A stretch of 34,187 nucleotides of DNA from an uncultured Acetatifactor sp. (GCA_910584865.1 CAJUCE010000045.1:1-34187), one strand, 5' to 3'. Numbered from the stretch's first letter, positions 15,839 to 26,300 are shown. Numbers and translations are program-made. The notes: generated from the letters alone by a model not told the origin.

Positions 15839-18800
15839 TTATATAGAAGACCCGTTCCCCCTTTCTCTCATCTCATTTGCCGCTTTGATTACAGTCTGTC
15901 TTTTTTTTTTGTCAGATTGGACGCTTTCCTTAAAGGGCAGGTTGTTCTCCGGCAATACGCCGTCCGCCGAAGAGGCTGACCTGCTTTGTTGGGACTTGGC
16001 ATTGCCTGGTGTGTTGCCCTGAGACGGGGCAGCCCCCTTGGGGACTGCATCGTCGGACAGAATCTGGAGCCCCTCCTCCGAGGTTGCGCTGCGAGCTTTT
16101 GCAGTCTGAAGTCCGCTGTTTACGGCCGCCTGAGAATCCGGTTCGCTGTTGGGGACTGTATTGCTGCCTGAATCAGTCGTTTTGTTCAGCAGGGTAGTCC
16201 AGGATGTAGGTAGAGCCGGATAGGCAGGCCAGTCAGATTCGACTTCGTATCCTATTTTGTCTTTAAGCCCACCGATGTACTCTAGTCCCGTCCCATTGAG
16301 CTTATCTTGTATTTCCTTCTTACTATCTTCTGTTGTGTGTAAAATAAATTTCCCAGGAATAGTATCCAGTATGGGCAGCCCATTATGTGGCGGTAAGCTT
16401 TCAAAATATATACCTGTTAACTTGTTACATCCGAAGAATGTATTTTGACTCCTGTTAGCAATCTCCCGTTCTGCATTCGGATAAAAATACACATACTGAA
16501 GATTACTGCAATTCATAAAAACCTCTTCTCCCATTGCCTTAACACTGGGCGGTATCACTATGCTGGTCAGGCTGCTGCATCCCCGGAAAGCGCCCTCTCC
16601 TATAGTCGTTACGCTGTTCGGAATTGTTATTACAGTCAGCTTATTACAACTGCTAAATGTAGAATCGCCAATTCCCACGACTTTATATTTCAAGCCATTC
16701 CATCGGATACTTTCAGAGATATTCACCTCAAATACTTCCTTCTCGTCCGCATCCACAATCTTTATTGATGATTCACTGCCCTGATTATCCTGTCCAAGAC
16801 CGCCACCGCTAACAACTGCCCTTCCATAGCTTTGCATATCTACATCCAAATCTGTATCTCTGCCGTTGGTCTTCCTGATAAACTTCCATTCTCCGTCCGA
16901 CAAAATCTCAATCCCATCTTTCAGAACTGCCTCCGTCAGAACAATTGTCCGTGTAGGCGCCCCGAAATCAATGAGCATCAGGTTATCTCCAGGCACTAAA
17001 ACCTCTGATGTAATAAATGAATTCTCACTGCCATCCTCCGACTGCTTCGGATTCAAATCTATCAGTTTGAAATCCGGCGATGCCTGCTGATTCTCGGATA
17101 CCGCCCACCGCAGCTCTGCCGGAAGATTTAATCTGGCATACTGTCCGTCCTTCAGCACGATCTCTCCGTTCGATCCGGTGAATTTGTCTTCCTCCACCAA
17201 CTTTCCTGTGGCTGAGTCATATATGGTATATTTAATTCCTGCCTGGGGCTCGTATCTTGTCTGCTGCTTATTCTCCGCATCTTTATACGAGAAAATCTGG
17301 TACAGAATCATTGTAAATGTAGCGCCGGTATACTTTGCGTCCAGTTTGGCCTTTTCAATTTCCACTGGAGACATCACATTTGAGTTAACAAAACCGTCTC
17401 TTCTCTGGTAAGGGAGATCCATACTGTACTCTATCGTGCTTGATGTCGGATCTCTCATCATATTATCCTGGGTGGTAACTCCTGCTAATAATATCCCCTG
17501 ATCTTCTTTTTCTTCGACAGACCGCGATGCGGCAGAACTGTTCTCTCCATCCGACACAGTTTCCACTGTCAAAATCAGCTGCCCTCTTCCTCCAGGCTTC
17601 CGTAAAGATTCAGGTATACTGCCTAATATACTCCCAACATCCTGTGACTTATCAGTATATCCCACCAATACGCCCCAGTCCTCATGAGATTCTTCCGGCA
17701 CTTCTACCACCCGGTACTTTACCCCTGATTCCATCATATCTGGTGTCATATCCTGTATATTTAGAAACACTTTCTCACTGACAAACTGTACAGCCAGATA
17801 TTCGTTACCGTCCGCACTCCTGCTTAAAGTAATCCGTCCGTCTGTTCCTGTGGACTCCAAGCGTTCCGGGGAGTTATGCTCCTCCTCGCTTTTACCTTCC
17901 AAAATTACATATTCCACGCCTGCCGCCGGCTTCCATTCACCTGTCGCTTCATCATACTCATCTACCCGCCATACCAGCTGCTTCCCTTCGCCTACTGGCT
18001 TGGATTTCGACGTCATTATTTTGGTAACAAGACTTCCACTGAACTGCTTAAATTCATTGGTAATCGTTGCCAGAGGATCGGTTTTCACAGTTCCGGTGAT
18101 CTCTTTCGGCAGTCTCTGGGTTATAACACCTCGGATGATTGGTGACCACCCTTTTTTTTCTCTTATAATCTCCTCATATTTATAGGCACTTTCCGGGCTT
18201 TCTGTCAGCGCATATTCCGTGTCTTCGGGCATAGGCAGTATATACAGCATACCAGGTTTTAAGGTGTAGTAACCGACATCGTCCGGCTGGAACAAGGATG
18301 TCTTTTCAACCTCCTCACCCTCTATTTCCATATTCTGTGCAATGTTATAATAATACACCCTACCTTCTGTAGACTCATTATACCGAATCTGATATGTCGT
18401 ACCAAAATATTGGTCAATGCAGGTTATTGTATCGTTTACATCAGGTGTCCAGATTTTCTCCCCGTCGCTGACAGTCAACCGGACCTTAACATCATACTGA
18501 TTCACCGTCCATCTAAGAAAAACCTCCAGGTGCTGAACCAACGCCTTCCACTCACCATAACTCAATTCATTACAGCCTAATTCAAGCTCCATAAGTCTGT
18601 TGACCATATCCGCTGCCTCTCCGATATAATCTGAAGCATTTAACGGTTCCAAGTCCCCATCTCTTATAGCATTCACCCACATCTGTTTATCAGTATATTG
18701 CAGCCTTTTTTTAATCTCCTCAGGAAGAATCTTTTCTTTAATCCAATCTTCAAACAAAGTAACCTTCTCTTCCCCAAACATTGAACCCTGTTCATGGATC

Positions 18801-21800
18801 TCCCCTGTATACTGCTTATTAATCACCAGGAGATTCCCGCTTCCGTTGATAAACCGCACATCAGCTCCTGCCTCGGAAAGCATCGCTTTATTTTCGGCTC
18901 CCAGCTGTACAGGCATTGCCGCTTCATTATTCGTACTGTCTGCCAATATCTCTTCCAGTGCAGTCTTATATGCGTCCAGCGCCCGGTCTTCCGCAGTTTT
19001 CTCCGTCTCTGCAGTTTCCGTTTCCGCAGGATATATCTGAGGATAGCCTGCATTTTGGATCTCCCATACTACAAATTCTTCCCCGGGTACTCCCAGTTCT
19101 TTAAAGGTTGCAGTCTGGCCGTCCTGAAGGGAGAACTTACCGTTTTTATCTGTCAACTCCCGGCTTCCGCCCGCACCGTTTCCGGACAGGATATAAGCCT
19201 GATCAGCCATCGGTTCATAAGTGTAAGTAACTGCCCCGTCCGCAGTCGTTCCTGTCACCTTCCTCGCAATCACCATCTCGAAAGGAATTGCAACCGCTTC
19301 TCCGGAGTCAGACACAACCTGCTTGCTGACTGTCAGAGAACGCTTTCTGTAGTCATTGATAAAACGGACCGACTGGCTGGCACTGTATACAGACATTGTA
19401 GCTTCCTGCAGGGCTGTTTCGGGAAGGTAGAAAGAACCATCCTGAACCACTTCCTCCACCAGGTATTTTGCCCCCATCTCCAGACCGCTGATCCGAATAG
19501 CCTTTCCGGCACAGAGCGCGGTAACCTCTATTACTTCCTTCGTTGTCACTTTTCCGTCGTCTGCAGTCTCCGCGATCACTCTCTTGATCAGTTTTCCCTC
19601 AAGAACAGGCTCTGCCCCTTCGCCCATAGAAGTGCTGTCAGGATTTATATCCAGACTCAGCATCTCAAAATCGCCGTCTCCGCCAATTCCGCTTTCATTT
19701 CCTCCGAAACCGCCTTCACTTCCTTCAGAACCGCTCTCCGGCACATCATCCCCGGGCTGCGACGGCCGCTCCGGATTTCCGCTGCCGTCCAGCTTCCACA
19801 GCTCCCATGCATTTTCCGTGCTCCGGTATACTGTCTCATTTTCATTCGGCTCGCTGGAAATCAGCTCCCATTCCACATCCTTCAACTCCATGGCCGAACC
19901 GTTCTCTTTGGATATTCGGAAGGTAAACGGTTCCGCACAATCTCCGGGCTCCTGATTCTTCAGGGTCTTGATCAGATACAAATCTTTCCATCTGTAATAA
20001 TTCGTAATAAAGCGCACGGCTCCTGTATCCGAGAACTGTCCGCTCAGTTCCGGCCTGTTGCAGATCCAATCCTGGCGCAGATTCATACCGTCATCATCTG
20101 CTGTTGTCACAATTCCCTTCGCCGGCACCGATTCGTAGACTGCTTTTCCCTCGTCGTTTAAAACAGCCTTTCCGTTTTCATCCACCCTCACCCGCATTTC
20201 TTCCAATTGATATTTGGCATCTGTTTCCTCGGAGAACAATGCGATCACCGCTCCCTCCGGCACGGTAAACAGACCGTCATCACCAATGATCCCATGGGAT
20301 GTATTTCCCTGTTCATCGGTCCACAGTTCCGGCGTACCGCTGCTTAATCCTTCGTTCCTGACTCTCCACCATTCCAGATTGCCTTCTGCAGAAACGGGAT
20401 TGCCTTCCTTGTCTGTCAGGGTGATACGGAATACAAAATCTCTGCACACTGCTTCGGGCAGCTCCCCGGGGGTACCTGCCATATCCTTGCGGACGTAGAT
20501 AACCTGGCGGTACCGGTTTGTCACCGTAGCCGTTATCTGCTGGAGTCCGTTTGTCTCTGTCACCGAACCATAGTTGACAGAGGGCTCTTTCCAGCAAAGA
20601 TCCTTTGTTAATTCCTCTACTTTAATGTTAGCCGCATCAGTCATATCAAGGAAAACGGCTTTCTGTCCGGCTTTCAGCTGGAAATAACCGTTTGCGTCCG
20701 TAGCGATGCTGCTGGCAGATATCTGTATCCACTGCGGCTCATTCTCCCCTTCCGCTGTGCTCTCTCCGGATGCAACCTTCTCCCAGAGAGTGTACTCCTT
20801 GTTGGCAATACCGGGCTTTCCGGCACTGTTTCTGTAGATCCGGAAACGGAAATACGTATCTCTCAACGCATCCGGTACTTTGGCGCCGTTCACTTCGTCA
20901 AATTCCTTCACGACTTCATAAATATATTTATCGCTGAGTGTTACGCGGACGGAATCTCCCAGGCGGGTCTGTCCCGTAATCCCGTCTTCTGCATTGACGC
21001 TGAGGGAATAATAGGAGGGATTGTTCAGGGCATAAATCTCCTGCCCTTTTGCTAATGCCTCTTTCTGCTCCGTAGTCAGCCTCATGTCATCAGCCGCCGT
21101 TGTAGGAGCTTCCATGTGAATCCGGAAGCTGACGGAATCTCCTTCTTCCAGTATGAAGTCGCTGCCATCAGCACGCTTGCTCATATCCACCGCAACAGAC
21201 TGTACACCCCACTCCTTCATGATGTATGCTTCCGCCAGAATTTCTGCTTTTGCCGCAATCGCATTCTCTGTTAATTTCAGCACCGTCCCCTGCTGTGCCG
21301 TCAATTCGGATTTCCACTGTGCTTTCAAGGTATCAAGAGCAGTTTTTTTCCCGTCATCTTTTATGTACTCTTCTTTTATCCGCTCTTCCGTATACCAGCC
21401 ATTTTCCTCCGTCAATATCTCCTTCGGCACTCCGCTGCTTCCGGATTCCGTCGTATTGCCGTTATTATCTTGTGATATATTGGGTGTGGTAATACTTGCA
21501 TTTCTATCTTTATTATAATGTACTGTCGGTTTAATTCCCCGTTCTGTCAGCGCCCCGGTCTCTACGGACAGGAAACTGCCATGCCAGTTGGAGTCTGCAA
21601 AAAGTGCATGATTGGGGTCACTTTCATAGTCCTCGCGATCCTCTGCCGCATTTTCCAGATGATCATATACCACAATATCCTTCAGCGGAGCCGTTGCCTT
21701 CACGGTTACATTATAGGTATATCCCGCGCCGGTTCCCACATATGCGCTCACATCGTAGGCCGCAAAGGGATCCGCATCCGCCCGCACGGTTTTCTCAATG

Positions 21801-24800
21801 CTGGATGCAGAGGCCGTGGCAATATCCTCTACGGTATTGCACTTTGCATAGAGTACGTTTGGCTGCTTTCCGCTGCTCAGCGCGTTCAGACGATAAGGCT
21901 TCAGCACCTTGTAATCCGAATCATCTTCCGTAGTGCCGTCCGTCAGCTTATGCTGCGGTATCTCCGCATCCGCGCCGTCTGTATACACCTGATCGTTTTC
22001 GCCCAATAACAGAGCCTCCCCGTCATCCAGTTTCTCCAGATCCGGCATAAACGCACTGATATTGTATTGTTCCTGGACGGTCTTTGCATCCTTCCACTCA
22101 TAATAAGCCCGGAAGCTCAGTCCCCAGCCTTCCATCCATTTGCCGTCTGTATATACGGACGGATCTGCTCCCTCATAAGCGATATGGAATATCACCATAG
22201 TACGTCCGGTTCCGTTCCAGTTCTCAATTACGTCAGAGTCGGAATCCACGGTCACGGATACCTGGGCGCTGTTCCATTTGTCAGGGTTACGCTTGTAGCA
22301 ATTCAAATCCGTGTCCTTCAGCTGATCCAGCCTGGTAATCCGTCCTGCCGTAGGTTGTACGGAAGGGTCAAAATACACGCCCTCCGGGAGCAGATCATAG
22401 AACATAACCGCATTCTTGCCCGGAGAAGCCACTTCCCCCGTACTCATCAGGTAATCCGCTGCTTCCTGGTCGTAAATGGCGTATCCGTCATAAGTTGTCA
22501 GATAATAGGTCACCAGCGCACGGCCGTTTCTCTCGTCATTTTTTACGGAAGAGAGCTTGTAGGACGCCGCCTCCTTATTAAGCTGATACAGGTTCGCCCA
22601 GGCGTTGGACCGCTGAGGGAGCTGTCTGTCTTCTGCAATCCCATACAGCTCCCTGGTTGTATCTTTCAGGCTCTTTTCTTCTGAAAATTCCCCCGTTCCT
22701 ATTCCGCTGTAGTTCTCATAATTGAAGTCTTCGGATTCAAAGGTAAGAAATTCTCCCTCCGTGTCTTGTGGCCGATAGACTTTCCCCATAACCGTAGAAA
22801 GGTCTTCCAGCTGTACAAATTTCAGATTCTCCTCTTCCAGAAGCTTTGTCATTACAGGAGAGTCCTGACGGATGCAGGCCGTAACGTCAATATTGCAGAC
22901 TGTTTTGTACTCCACCGTCCTGTGTACGACTTTTACTCTCCAGGGTTTTCGGGCAATGGTCTCTTCATTAAAGGTATAGGTCAAGGTACCGGACTCATCC
23001 CAGTCGCCCGATTCTGTCCCCTTCGTTCCTACCAGCTCCCACTCCGTAGGGTTTTCGCTCTCTGCGAACATGGCGTAGATCTCCACTTCCCGTCCGATCC
23101 CCTCTATTCCCTGGGGATAATTGGGTGCTGTCTCACAGTCTTCATAGACATCATACCCGGTATCCTGCTGGGTAATGGTGACACTGGAATAATAGTAATC
23201 CTGATAGTCCAGCTCTACTGCTGCGGAGGCATTTTCTCCCTTCTCTCCGTTGTAATAGGCGTACATGATATCATCCGCCATGATCATCTCATAGCTGGTG
23301 CCCTCTTTGTAAGCGCCGATGACACCCTGTCCTTCCGGATTCAGCTTCTCTTCTTCATTGGCCGGCGCCACATGGGTATAGCCGTACCCCCTGAATGTTC
23401 CTTCCGAATAAAACTTGATATTGCCGTAGTCCTGTGTATTTTTCTGCGCATGCTGATAGGCCTCCAGCCAGCTTCTATATTCCTTTTCCTGCCTATCTCT
23501 GCGATTGCTCTTTCCGGGGTTGCTGACCTTCTCAATGCCAATCACATCCCCCTTATAGGTCCAGTCGTAGCTCTCGTATCCCCACAGGGCGGAGCTGCTG
23601 TTTGTGACGATCTTCTCCGGTGTATCCAGCGGAATGATTTCCACCTGAATCCCATTGTCCAGCTTATATCCGTCCTGCACATATTGCGCTTCATAAGCCG
23701 TCACAATCCAAAAGCGGCTGCCCCAGGACTTCCGGTCACTGCGCTCGATTACATTTCTTTCCGTATTCAGCGCATAAGCACTGTCCCCCTCAACCGGTAC
23801 AAACGAAATGCCATCTTCAATACCGAGGTCATAAGTCGCAGAGGTATGGTTCAAATATCCCACTACCTCGCCGTAGTATTGATTATCTGTTTCATTGCCA
23901 TCGGCACCCTTCTCATAAACCGGATTCCCTTCCGAATCATAAACTGCAGGCGCTTCCTGCAGGCTCATACTCCAGGGCTGTGTAGCCTCTCCACTGATCC
24001 GAACTTCCCAGAGCGCAAATTTATATCCGTTTACAGTGCCGGTAGCCGCATCCAGATACTTATCAGGCAATTCCGTTCCGATATATCTTTCAATCTGTGA
24101 CTTTGTATACAATCCGGGCGTATAGGAGCTGCTGCCGGGTTCCGTATAGGCTTCCTTGGCTACACTGCTCAGTTTCACGGATGTATTCACGCGTCCTGTC
24201 ATGGGCTGATCCGGAGTCTTTTCCTCCATTTCAACCCATTCCTTCTTTATATTGCTGTCGCCGGTTCCGTCTCCGCTGCCGGTATTGTCGCTGCCCGTGG
24301 TTCCTCCCTCTGTGCTTCCTTCTCCCGTCTCCTGCCACTGGCCAACCTTCGCCGTCGCGTCCAGTGTCCACTCACTGCCATCCACCAGGTCCATGGAATG
24401 CATACCGGAATAAAGCACCTGCCATACCGCGTTGCTGCCTGCCGTCAGTGTTTTATAGTTGAAAAATACCAGTTCTTTCTTATTATTAATCTCATCGATA
24501 TAGCAATTAAATGAGGTAACTCTGTTCTCAGTGTAGTTGCCTTCCAGTGTTCCGCCAGTTGCGGCTGCATCCATAAAGGCTCTGGCCTGTTCTTTCGTTA
24601 TCTGCGGCACCGCTATCTGTGACGGGATCACCGGCTTTCCGTTTTCATTTCCGGAAAGAGGCTTTCCGTTCCCGTCCCTTTCTCTGGTATTGAGCAACAC
24701 AAGAGGAATCCTGATCTCTACAGTTCCGGGCTCCAGATTACCGTCCGTGTGAAATTCCATCTGGTATTTCAGGGAGAAATCCCCGTCCTTCTCCACATCA

Positions 24801-25978
24801 TAAGGATCATTCTGATTCACATAATGGGCATCGAAACTCCAATAGCTGAGTGCGCCTCTGGCACGGCTGCGGCGCACACCCGTATATACAGAGCCGGTGT
24901 CCGACAGCCACATGGTAGCGCCTACTTCCTCTTCTGGCAGATTTTCCAATTCTTCCAGAGTCGGCAATCCGGTGTAATCAACTTCCGGAACAGCTTCTTC
25001 CTCCGGTTCTTCGGAAGATCCCCCAGCTGCGCTCTCTTCGGCACTTCCTGAGGCAGTGGAACCGTCCGCCCCTTCCGTTCCCTCTGCGTCGGGCGTCATA
25101 CTCTCTTCAGACCCGCTTCCTGCTGCCGATGATTCCCCGTTCTCTTCTTGGGAAGGCGTCTCAGTACTGCCGGATTCCTCCCGGCTCTCATCCGCGCTGC
25201 CGTCCTGGGAGGCATCGGCAGGATTTGAATCACTGTTCTCTGTATCGGATCCGGTTACATCAGAAGAGCCCTGTGAGGTATCCTCATCAGAAGCAGACGG
25301 AGTCTGATCAACGTTGCCATCGCCGGATTCTGTCGGTGCCTGGTCTGCGGCTCCTTCATCGGAACCTGCCTGTGGCTGGTCTGTGTTCCCTTCCCCGGAA
25401 CCTAACTGCGACTGGCCGGCATTTTCCTCCCCGGAACCTGACTGTGGCTGATCGGCATTCCCTTCGTTGGAACCTGACTGTGGCTGATCGGCATTCCCTT
25501 CGCTGGATCCTGACTGTGACTGGTCTGCGCTCCCTTCGCCGGAGCCTGACTGTATCTGGTCTACGCTCCCTTCGCCGGAGCCTGACTGTATCTGGTCTAC
25601 GTTCCCCTCGACGGAACCTAACTGTATCTGGTCTACGCTCCCTTCGCCGGAACCTGACTGTGGCTGATCGGCAATTACACCTTGGGAAGTATCAGCTGCC
25701 TGATCTGCGGATCTTTCCCCGGCTACGGATATACGATTTATTTCATTAGAAACATAAGGGCTCTGCACATTGTCCGAGGTGCTGCCCTGTTCGCCGGAGG
25801 AAGGCATTTCTTCCGGATTTTCCGCACGGCTTTCGCTCTGAATATCCGCAGCCCCCTGCTCCGTCTGGCTTCCCGCCGCTCCCGTGATTTCCTGCGCAGC
25901 AGCAGAAATGCTGGAGGATACCAGCGACAGCGTCAGAACAAATACCATGATTCTCTCCAATAATTTTCTCTTTCTCAT
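15839..25978 (-). CDS. Giant secreted adhesin with Cna-like domains and BspA-type repeats
   Basis: The protein is 3,379 residues. It begins with a signal peptide (MRKRKLLERIMVFVLTLSLV), a Ser/Glu/Gly-rich stretch to about residue 330 that includes ten 12-residue repeats (104-223), then a large unassigned region. The middle holds many Cna/DUF5979-like modules ('NGYFQLKAGQKAVF', 'GKFSLQDGQTATF', 'GYYTLKPGMLYI'). Near residue 3085-3180 are BspA-like leucine-rich repeats (LTVITIPNSVTTIGEGAF, LTSIVIPPSVKAMGEEVF), then a Ser/Gln-rich tail. No LPXTG or membrane helix is seen; the tail ends in KKKRQTVIKAANEMRERGNG. A host- or matrix-binding tip adhesin is the natural reading by family. The start at 25978 has AGGAGG eight bases upstream. 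Confidence 0.9.
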   Translation of the reverse strand: MRKRKLLERIMVFVLTLSLVSSSISAAAQEITGAAGSQTEQGAADIQSESRAENPEEMPSSGEQGSTSDNVQSPYVSNEINRISVAGERSADQAADTSQGVIADQPQSGSGEGSVDQIQLGSVEGNVDQIQSGSGEGSVDQIQSGSGEGSADQSQSGSSEGNADQPQSGSNEGNADQPQSGSGEENAGQSQLGSGEGNTDQPQAGSDEGAADQAPTESGDGNVDQTPSASDEDTSQGSSDVTGSDTENSDSNPADASQDGSADESREESGSTETPSQEENGESSAAGSGSEESMTPDAEGTEGADGSTASGSAEESAAGGSSEEPEEEAVPEVDYTGLPTLEELENLPEEEVGATMWLSDTGSVYTGVRRSRARGALSYWSFDAHYVNQNDPYDVEKDGDFSLKYQMEFHTDGNLEPGTVEIRIPLVLLNTRERDGNGKPLSGNENGKPVIPSQIAVPQITKEQARAFMDAAATGGTLEGNYTENRVTSFNCYIDEINNKKELVFFNYKTLTAGSNAVWQVLYSGMHSMDLVDGSEWTLDATAKVGQWQETGEGSTEGGTTGSDNTGSGDGTGDSNIKKEWVEMEEKTPDQPMTGRVNTSVKLSSVAKEAYTEPGSSSYTPGLYTKSQIERYIGTELPDKYLDAATGTVNGYKFALWEVRISGEATQPWSMSLQEAPAVYDSEGNPVYEKGADGNETDNQYYGEVVGYLNHTSATYDLGIEDGISFVPVEGDSAYALNTERNVIERSDRKSWGSRFWIVTAYEAQYVQDGYKLDNGIQVEIIPLDTPEKIVTNSSSALWGYESYDWTYKGDVIGIEKVSNPGKSNRRDRQEKEYRSWLEAYQHAQKNTQDYGNIKFYSEGTFRGYGYTHVAPANEEEKLNPEGQGVIGAYKEGTSYEMIMADDIMYAYYNGEKGENASAAVELDYQDYYYSSVTITQQDTGYDVYEDCETAPNYPQGIEGIGREVEIYAMFAESENPTEWELVGTKGTESGDWDESGTLTYTFNEETIARKPWRVKVVHRTVEYKTVCNIDVTACIRQDSPVMTKLLEEENLKFVQLEDLSTVMGKVYRPQDTEGEFLTFESEDFNYENYSGIGTGEFSEEKSLKDTTRELYGIAEDRQLPQRSNAWANLYQLNKEAASYKLSSVKNDERNGRALVTYYLTTYDGYAIYDQEAADYLMSTGEVASPGKNAVMFYDLLPEGVYFDPSVQPTAGRITRLDQLKDTDLNCYKRNPDKWNSAQVSVTVDSDSDVIENWNGTGRTMVIFHIAYEGADPSVYTDGKWMEGWGLSFRAYYEWKDAKTVQEQYNISAFMPDLEKLDDGEALLLGENDQVYTDGADAEIPQHKLTDGTTEDDSDYKVLKPYRLNALSSGKQPNVLYAKCNTVEDIATASASSIEKTVRADADPFAAYDVSAYVGTGAGYTYNVTVKATAPLKDIVVYDHLENAAEDREDYESDPNHALFADSNWHGSFLSVETGALTERGIKPTVHYNKDRNASITTPNISQDNNGNTTESGSSGVPKEILTEENGWYTEERIKEEYIKDDGKKTALDTLKAQWKSELTAQQGTVLKLTENAIAAKAEILAEAYIMKEWGVQSVAVDMSKRADGSDFILEEGDSVSFRIHMEAPTTAADDMRLTTEQKEALAKGQEIYALNNPSYYSLSVNAEDGITGQTRLGDSVRVTLSDKYIYEVVKEFDEVNGAKVPDALRDTYFRFRIYRNSAGKPGIANKEYTLWEKVASGESTAEGENEPQWIQISASSIATDANGYFQLKAGQKAVFLDMTDAANIKVEELTKDLCWKEPSVNYGSVTETNGLQQITATVTNRYRQVIYVRKDMAGTPGELPEAVCRDFVFRITLTDKEGNPVSAEGNLEWWRVRNEGLSSGTPELWTDEQGNTSHGIIGDDGLFTVPEGAVIALFSEETDAKYQLEEMRVRVDENGKAVLNDEGKAVYESVPAKGIVTTADDDGMNLRQDWICNRPELSGQFSDTGAVRFITNYYRWKDLYLIKTLKNQEPGDCAEPFTFRISKENGSAMELKDVEWELISSEPNENETVYRSTENAWELWKLDGSGNPERPSQPGDDVPESGSEGSEGGFGGNESGIGGDGDFEMLSLDINPDSTSMGEGAEPVLEGKLIKRVIAETADDGKVTTKEVIEVTALCAGKAIRISGLEMGAKYLVEEVVQDGSFYLPETALQEATMSVYSASQSVRFINDYRKRSLTVSKQVVSDSGEAVAIPFEMVIARKVTGTTADGAVTYTYEPMADQAYILSGNGAGGSRELTDKNGKFSLQDGQTATFKELGVPGEEFVVWEIQNAGYPQIYPAETETAETEKTAEDRALDAYKTALEEILADSTNNEAAMPVQLGAENKAMLSEAGADVRFINGSGNLLVINKQYTGEIHEQGSMFGEEKVTLFEDWIKEKILPEEIKKRLQYTDKQMWVNAIRDGDLEPLNASDYIGEAADMVNRLMELELGCNELSYGEWKALVQHLEVFLRWTVNQYDVKVRLTVSDGEKIWTPDVNDTITCIDQYFGTTYQIRYNESTEGRVYYYNIAQNMEIEGEEVEKTSLFQPDDVGYYTLKPGMLYILPMPEDTEYALTESPESAYKYEEIIREKKGWSPIIRGVITQRLPKEITGTVKTDPLATITNEFKQFSGSLVTKIMTSKSKPVGEGKQLVWRVDEYDEATGEWKPAAGVEYVILEGKSEEEHNSPERLESTGTDGRITLSRSADGNEYLAVQFVSEKVFLNIQDMTPDMMESGVKYRVVEVPEESHEDWGVLVGYTDKSQDVGSILGSIPESLRKPGGRGQLILTVETVSDGENSSAASRSVEEKEDQGILLAGVTTQDNMMRDPTSSTIEYSMDLPYQRRDGFVNSNVMSPVEIEKAKLDAKYTGATFTMILYQIFSYKDAENKQQTRYEPQAGIKYTIYDSATGKLVEEDKFTGSNGEIVLKDGQYARLNLPAELRWAVSENQQASPDFKLIDLNPKQSEDGSENSFITSEVLVPGDNLMLIDFGAPTRTIVLTEAVLKDGIEILSDGEWKFIRKTNGRDTDLDVDMQSYGRAVVSGGGLGQDNQGSESSIKIVDADEKEVFEVNISESIRWNGLKYKVVGIGDSTFSSCNKLTVITIPNSVTTIGEGAFRGCSSLTSIVIPPSVKAMGEEVFMNCSNLQYVYFYPNAEREIANRSQNTFFGCNKLTGIYFESLPPHNGLPILDTIPGKFILHTTEDSKKEIQDKLNGTGLEYIGGLKDKIGYEVESDWPAYPALPTSWTTLLNKTTDSGSNTVPNSEPDSQAAVNSGLQTAKARSATSEEGLQILSDDAVPKGAAPSQGNTPGNAKSQQSRSASSADGVLPENNLPFKESVQSDKKKRQTVIKAANEMRERGNGSSI
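25310..25669 (-). repeat. Ten 36-base coding repeats (12-residue units) in the adhesin
   Basis: The units follow the pattern DQPQSGSGEGSV with variable residues 3, 5, 8 and 11-12, and run from residue 104 to about 223 of the giant adhesin; a weaker eleventh unit follows. The DNA repeats are similar enough to allow slipped mispairing, so the number may vary between strains. The stretch is disordered and acidic, so it probably serves as a stalk. Confidence 0.9.
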
Positions 25979-26300
25979 GAACAGCCCCTCCTGATACAAG
26001 TGCTATAAAAGGTGACACTCAATACCGCATAATAATCATTATGCGGTTTTTCTTTGTCTGCTTTCGACTCCTTCTCTCCTCTCCCAAAAGCATATGCCCA
26101 AGGTGTCGCCGGGGAAACAAGTGCACAACAGACTATCCTATAAGGTTAAAAGTTGGATAAAAATGTGCCGAATATGGCTAAGTATTAATTGATAGCATGA
26201 CCAGGCATCCTGCTCCGTAAGACTTTCCGGCCCAATGCCTGGCAATGTATAGAACTTCATCACAACAAGGAATGAATTAAAGGAGCGTATGCAGTAATTC
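25979..26300. other. Spacer upstream of the giant adhesin gene
   Basis: This roughly 320-base region must contain the promoter of the surface-fibre locus if transcription starts here, but I could not find a convincing -35/-10 pair. It holds a perfect 10-base-arm hairpin (26024-26047) and a wider inverted repeat CCAGGCAT (26201-26208) / ATGCCTGG (26235-26242). No gene is supported here. Confidence 0.5.
26024..26051 (+). terminator. Perfect hairpin with T-run in the adhesin 5' region
   Basis: ACCGCATAAT (26024-26033) and ATTATGCGGT (26038-26047) form a perfect 10-base stem with an AATC loop, followed by TTTTT on the plus strand. No plus-strand gene ends here. In the adhesin's own transcript the hairpin would lie about 46 bases before the start codon and would lack a U-tract. 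It may therefore block readthrough arriving from the right-hand neighbour's antisense direction, or be a dyad operator. Confidence 0.5.

Noticed and set aside
15901..15910. A10 run (coding strand) near the end of the giant adhesin as a hidden frameshift to a sorting signal
   Set aside because: Both alternative frames reach stop codons within about 4 to 9 codons and show neither LPXTG nor a membrane helix.
14188..24100. Long open frames on the plus strand opposite the adhesin and ancillary pilin genes (for example 14188-15846, 18794-20161, 22766-24100)
   Set aside because: They lie wholly opposite strongly supported minus-strand coding sequence, have no recognisable domains, and read as Leu/Arg/Ser/His-rich shadow translations.
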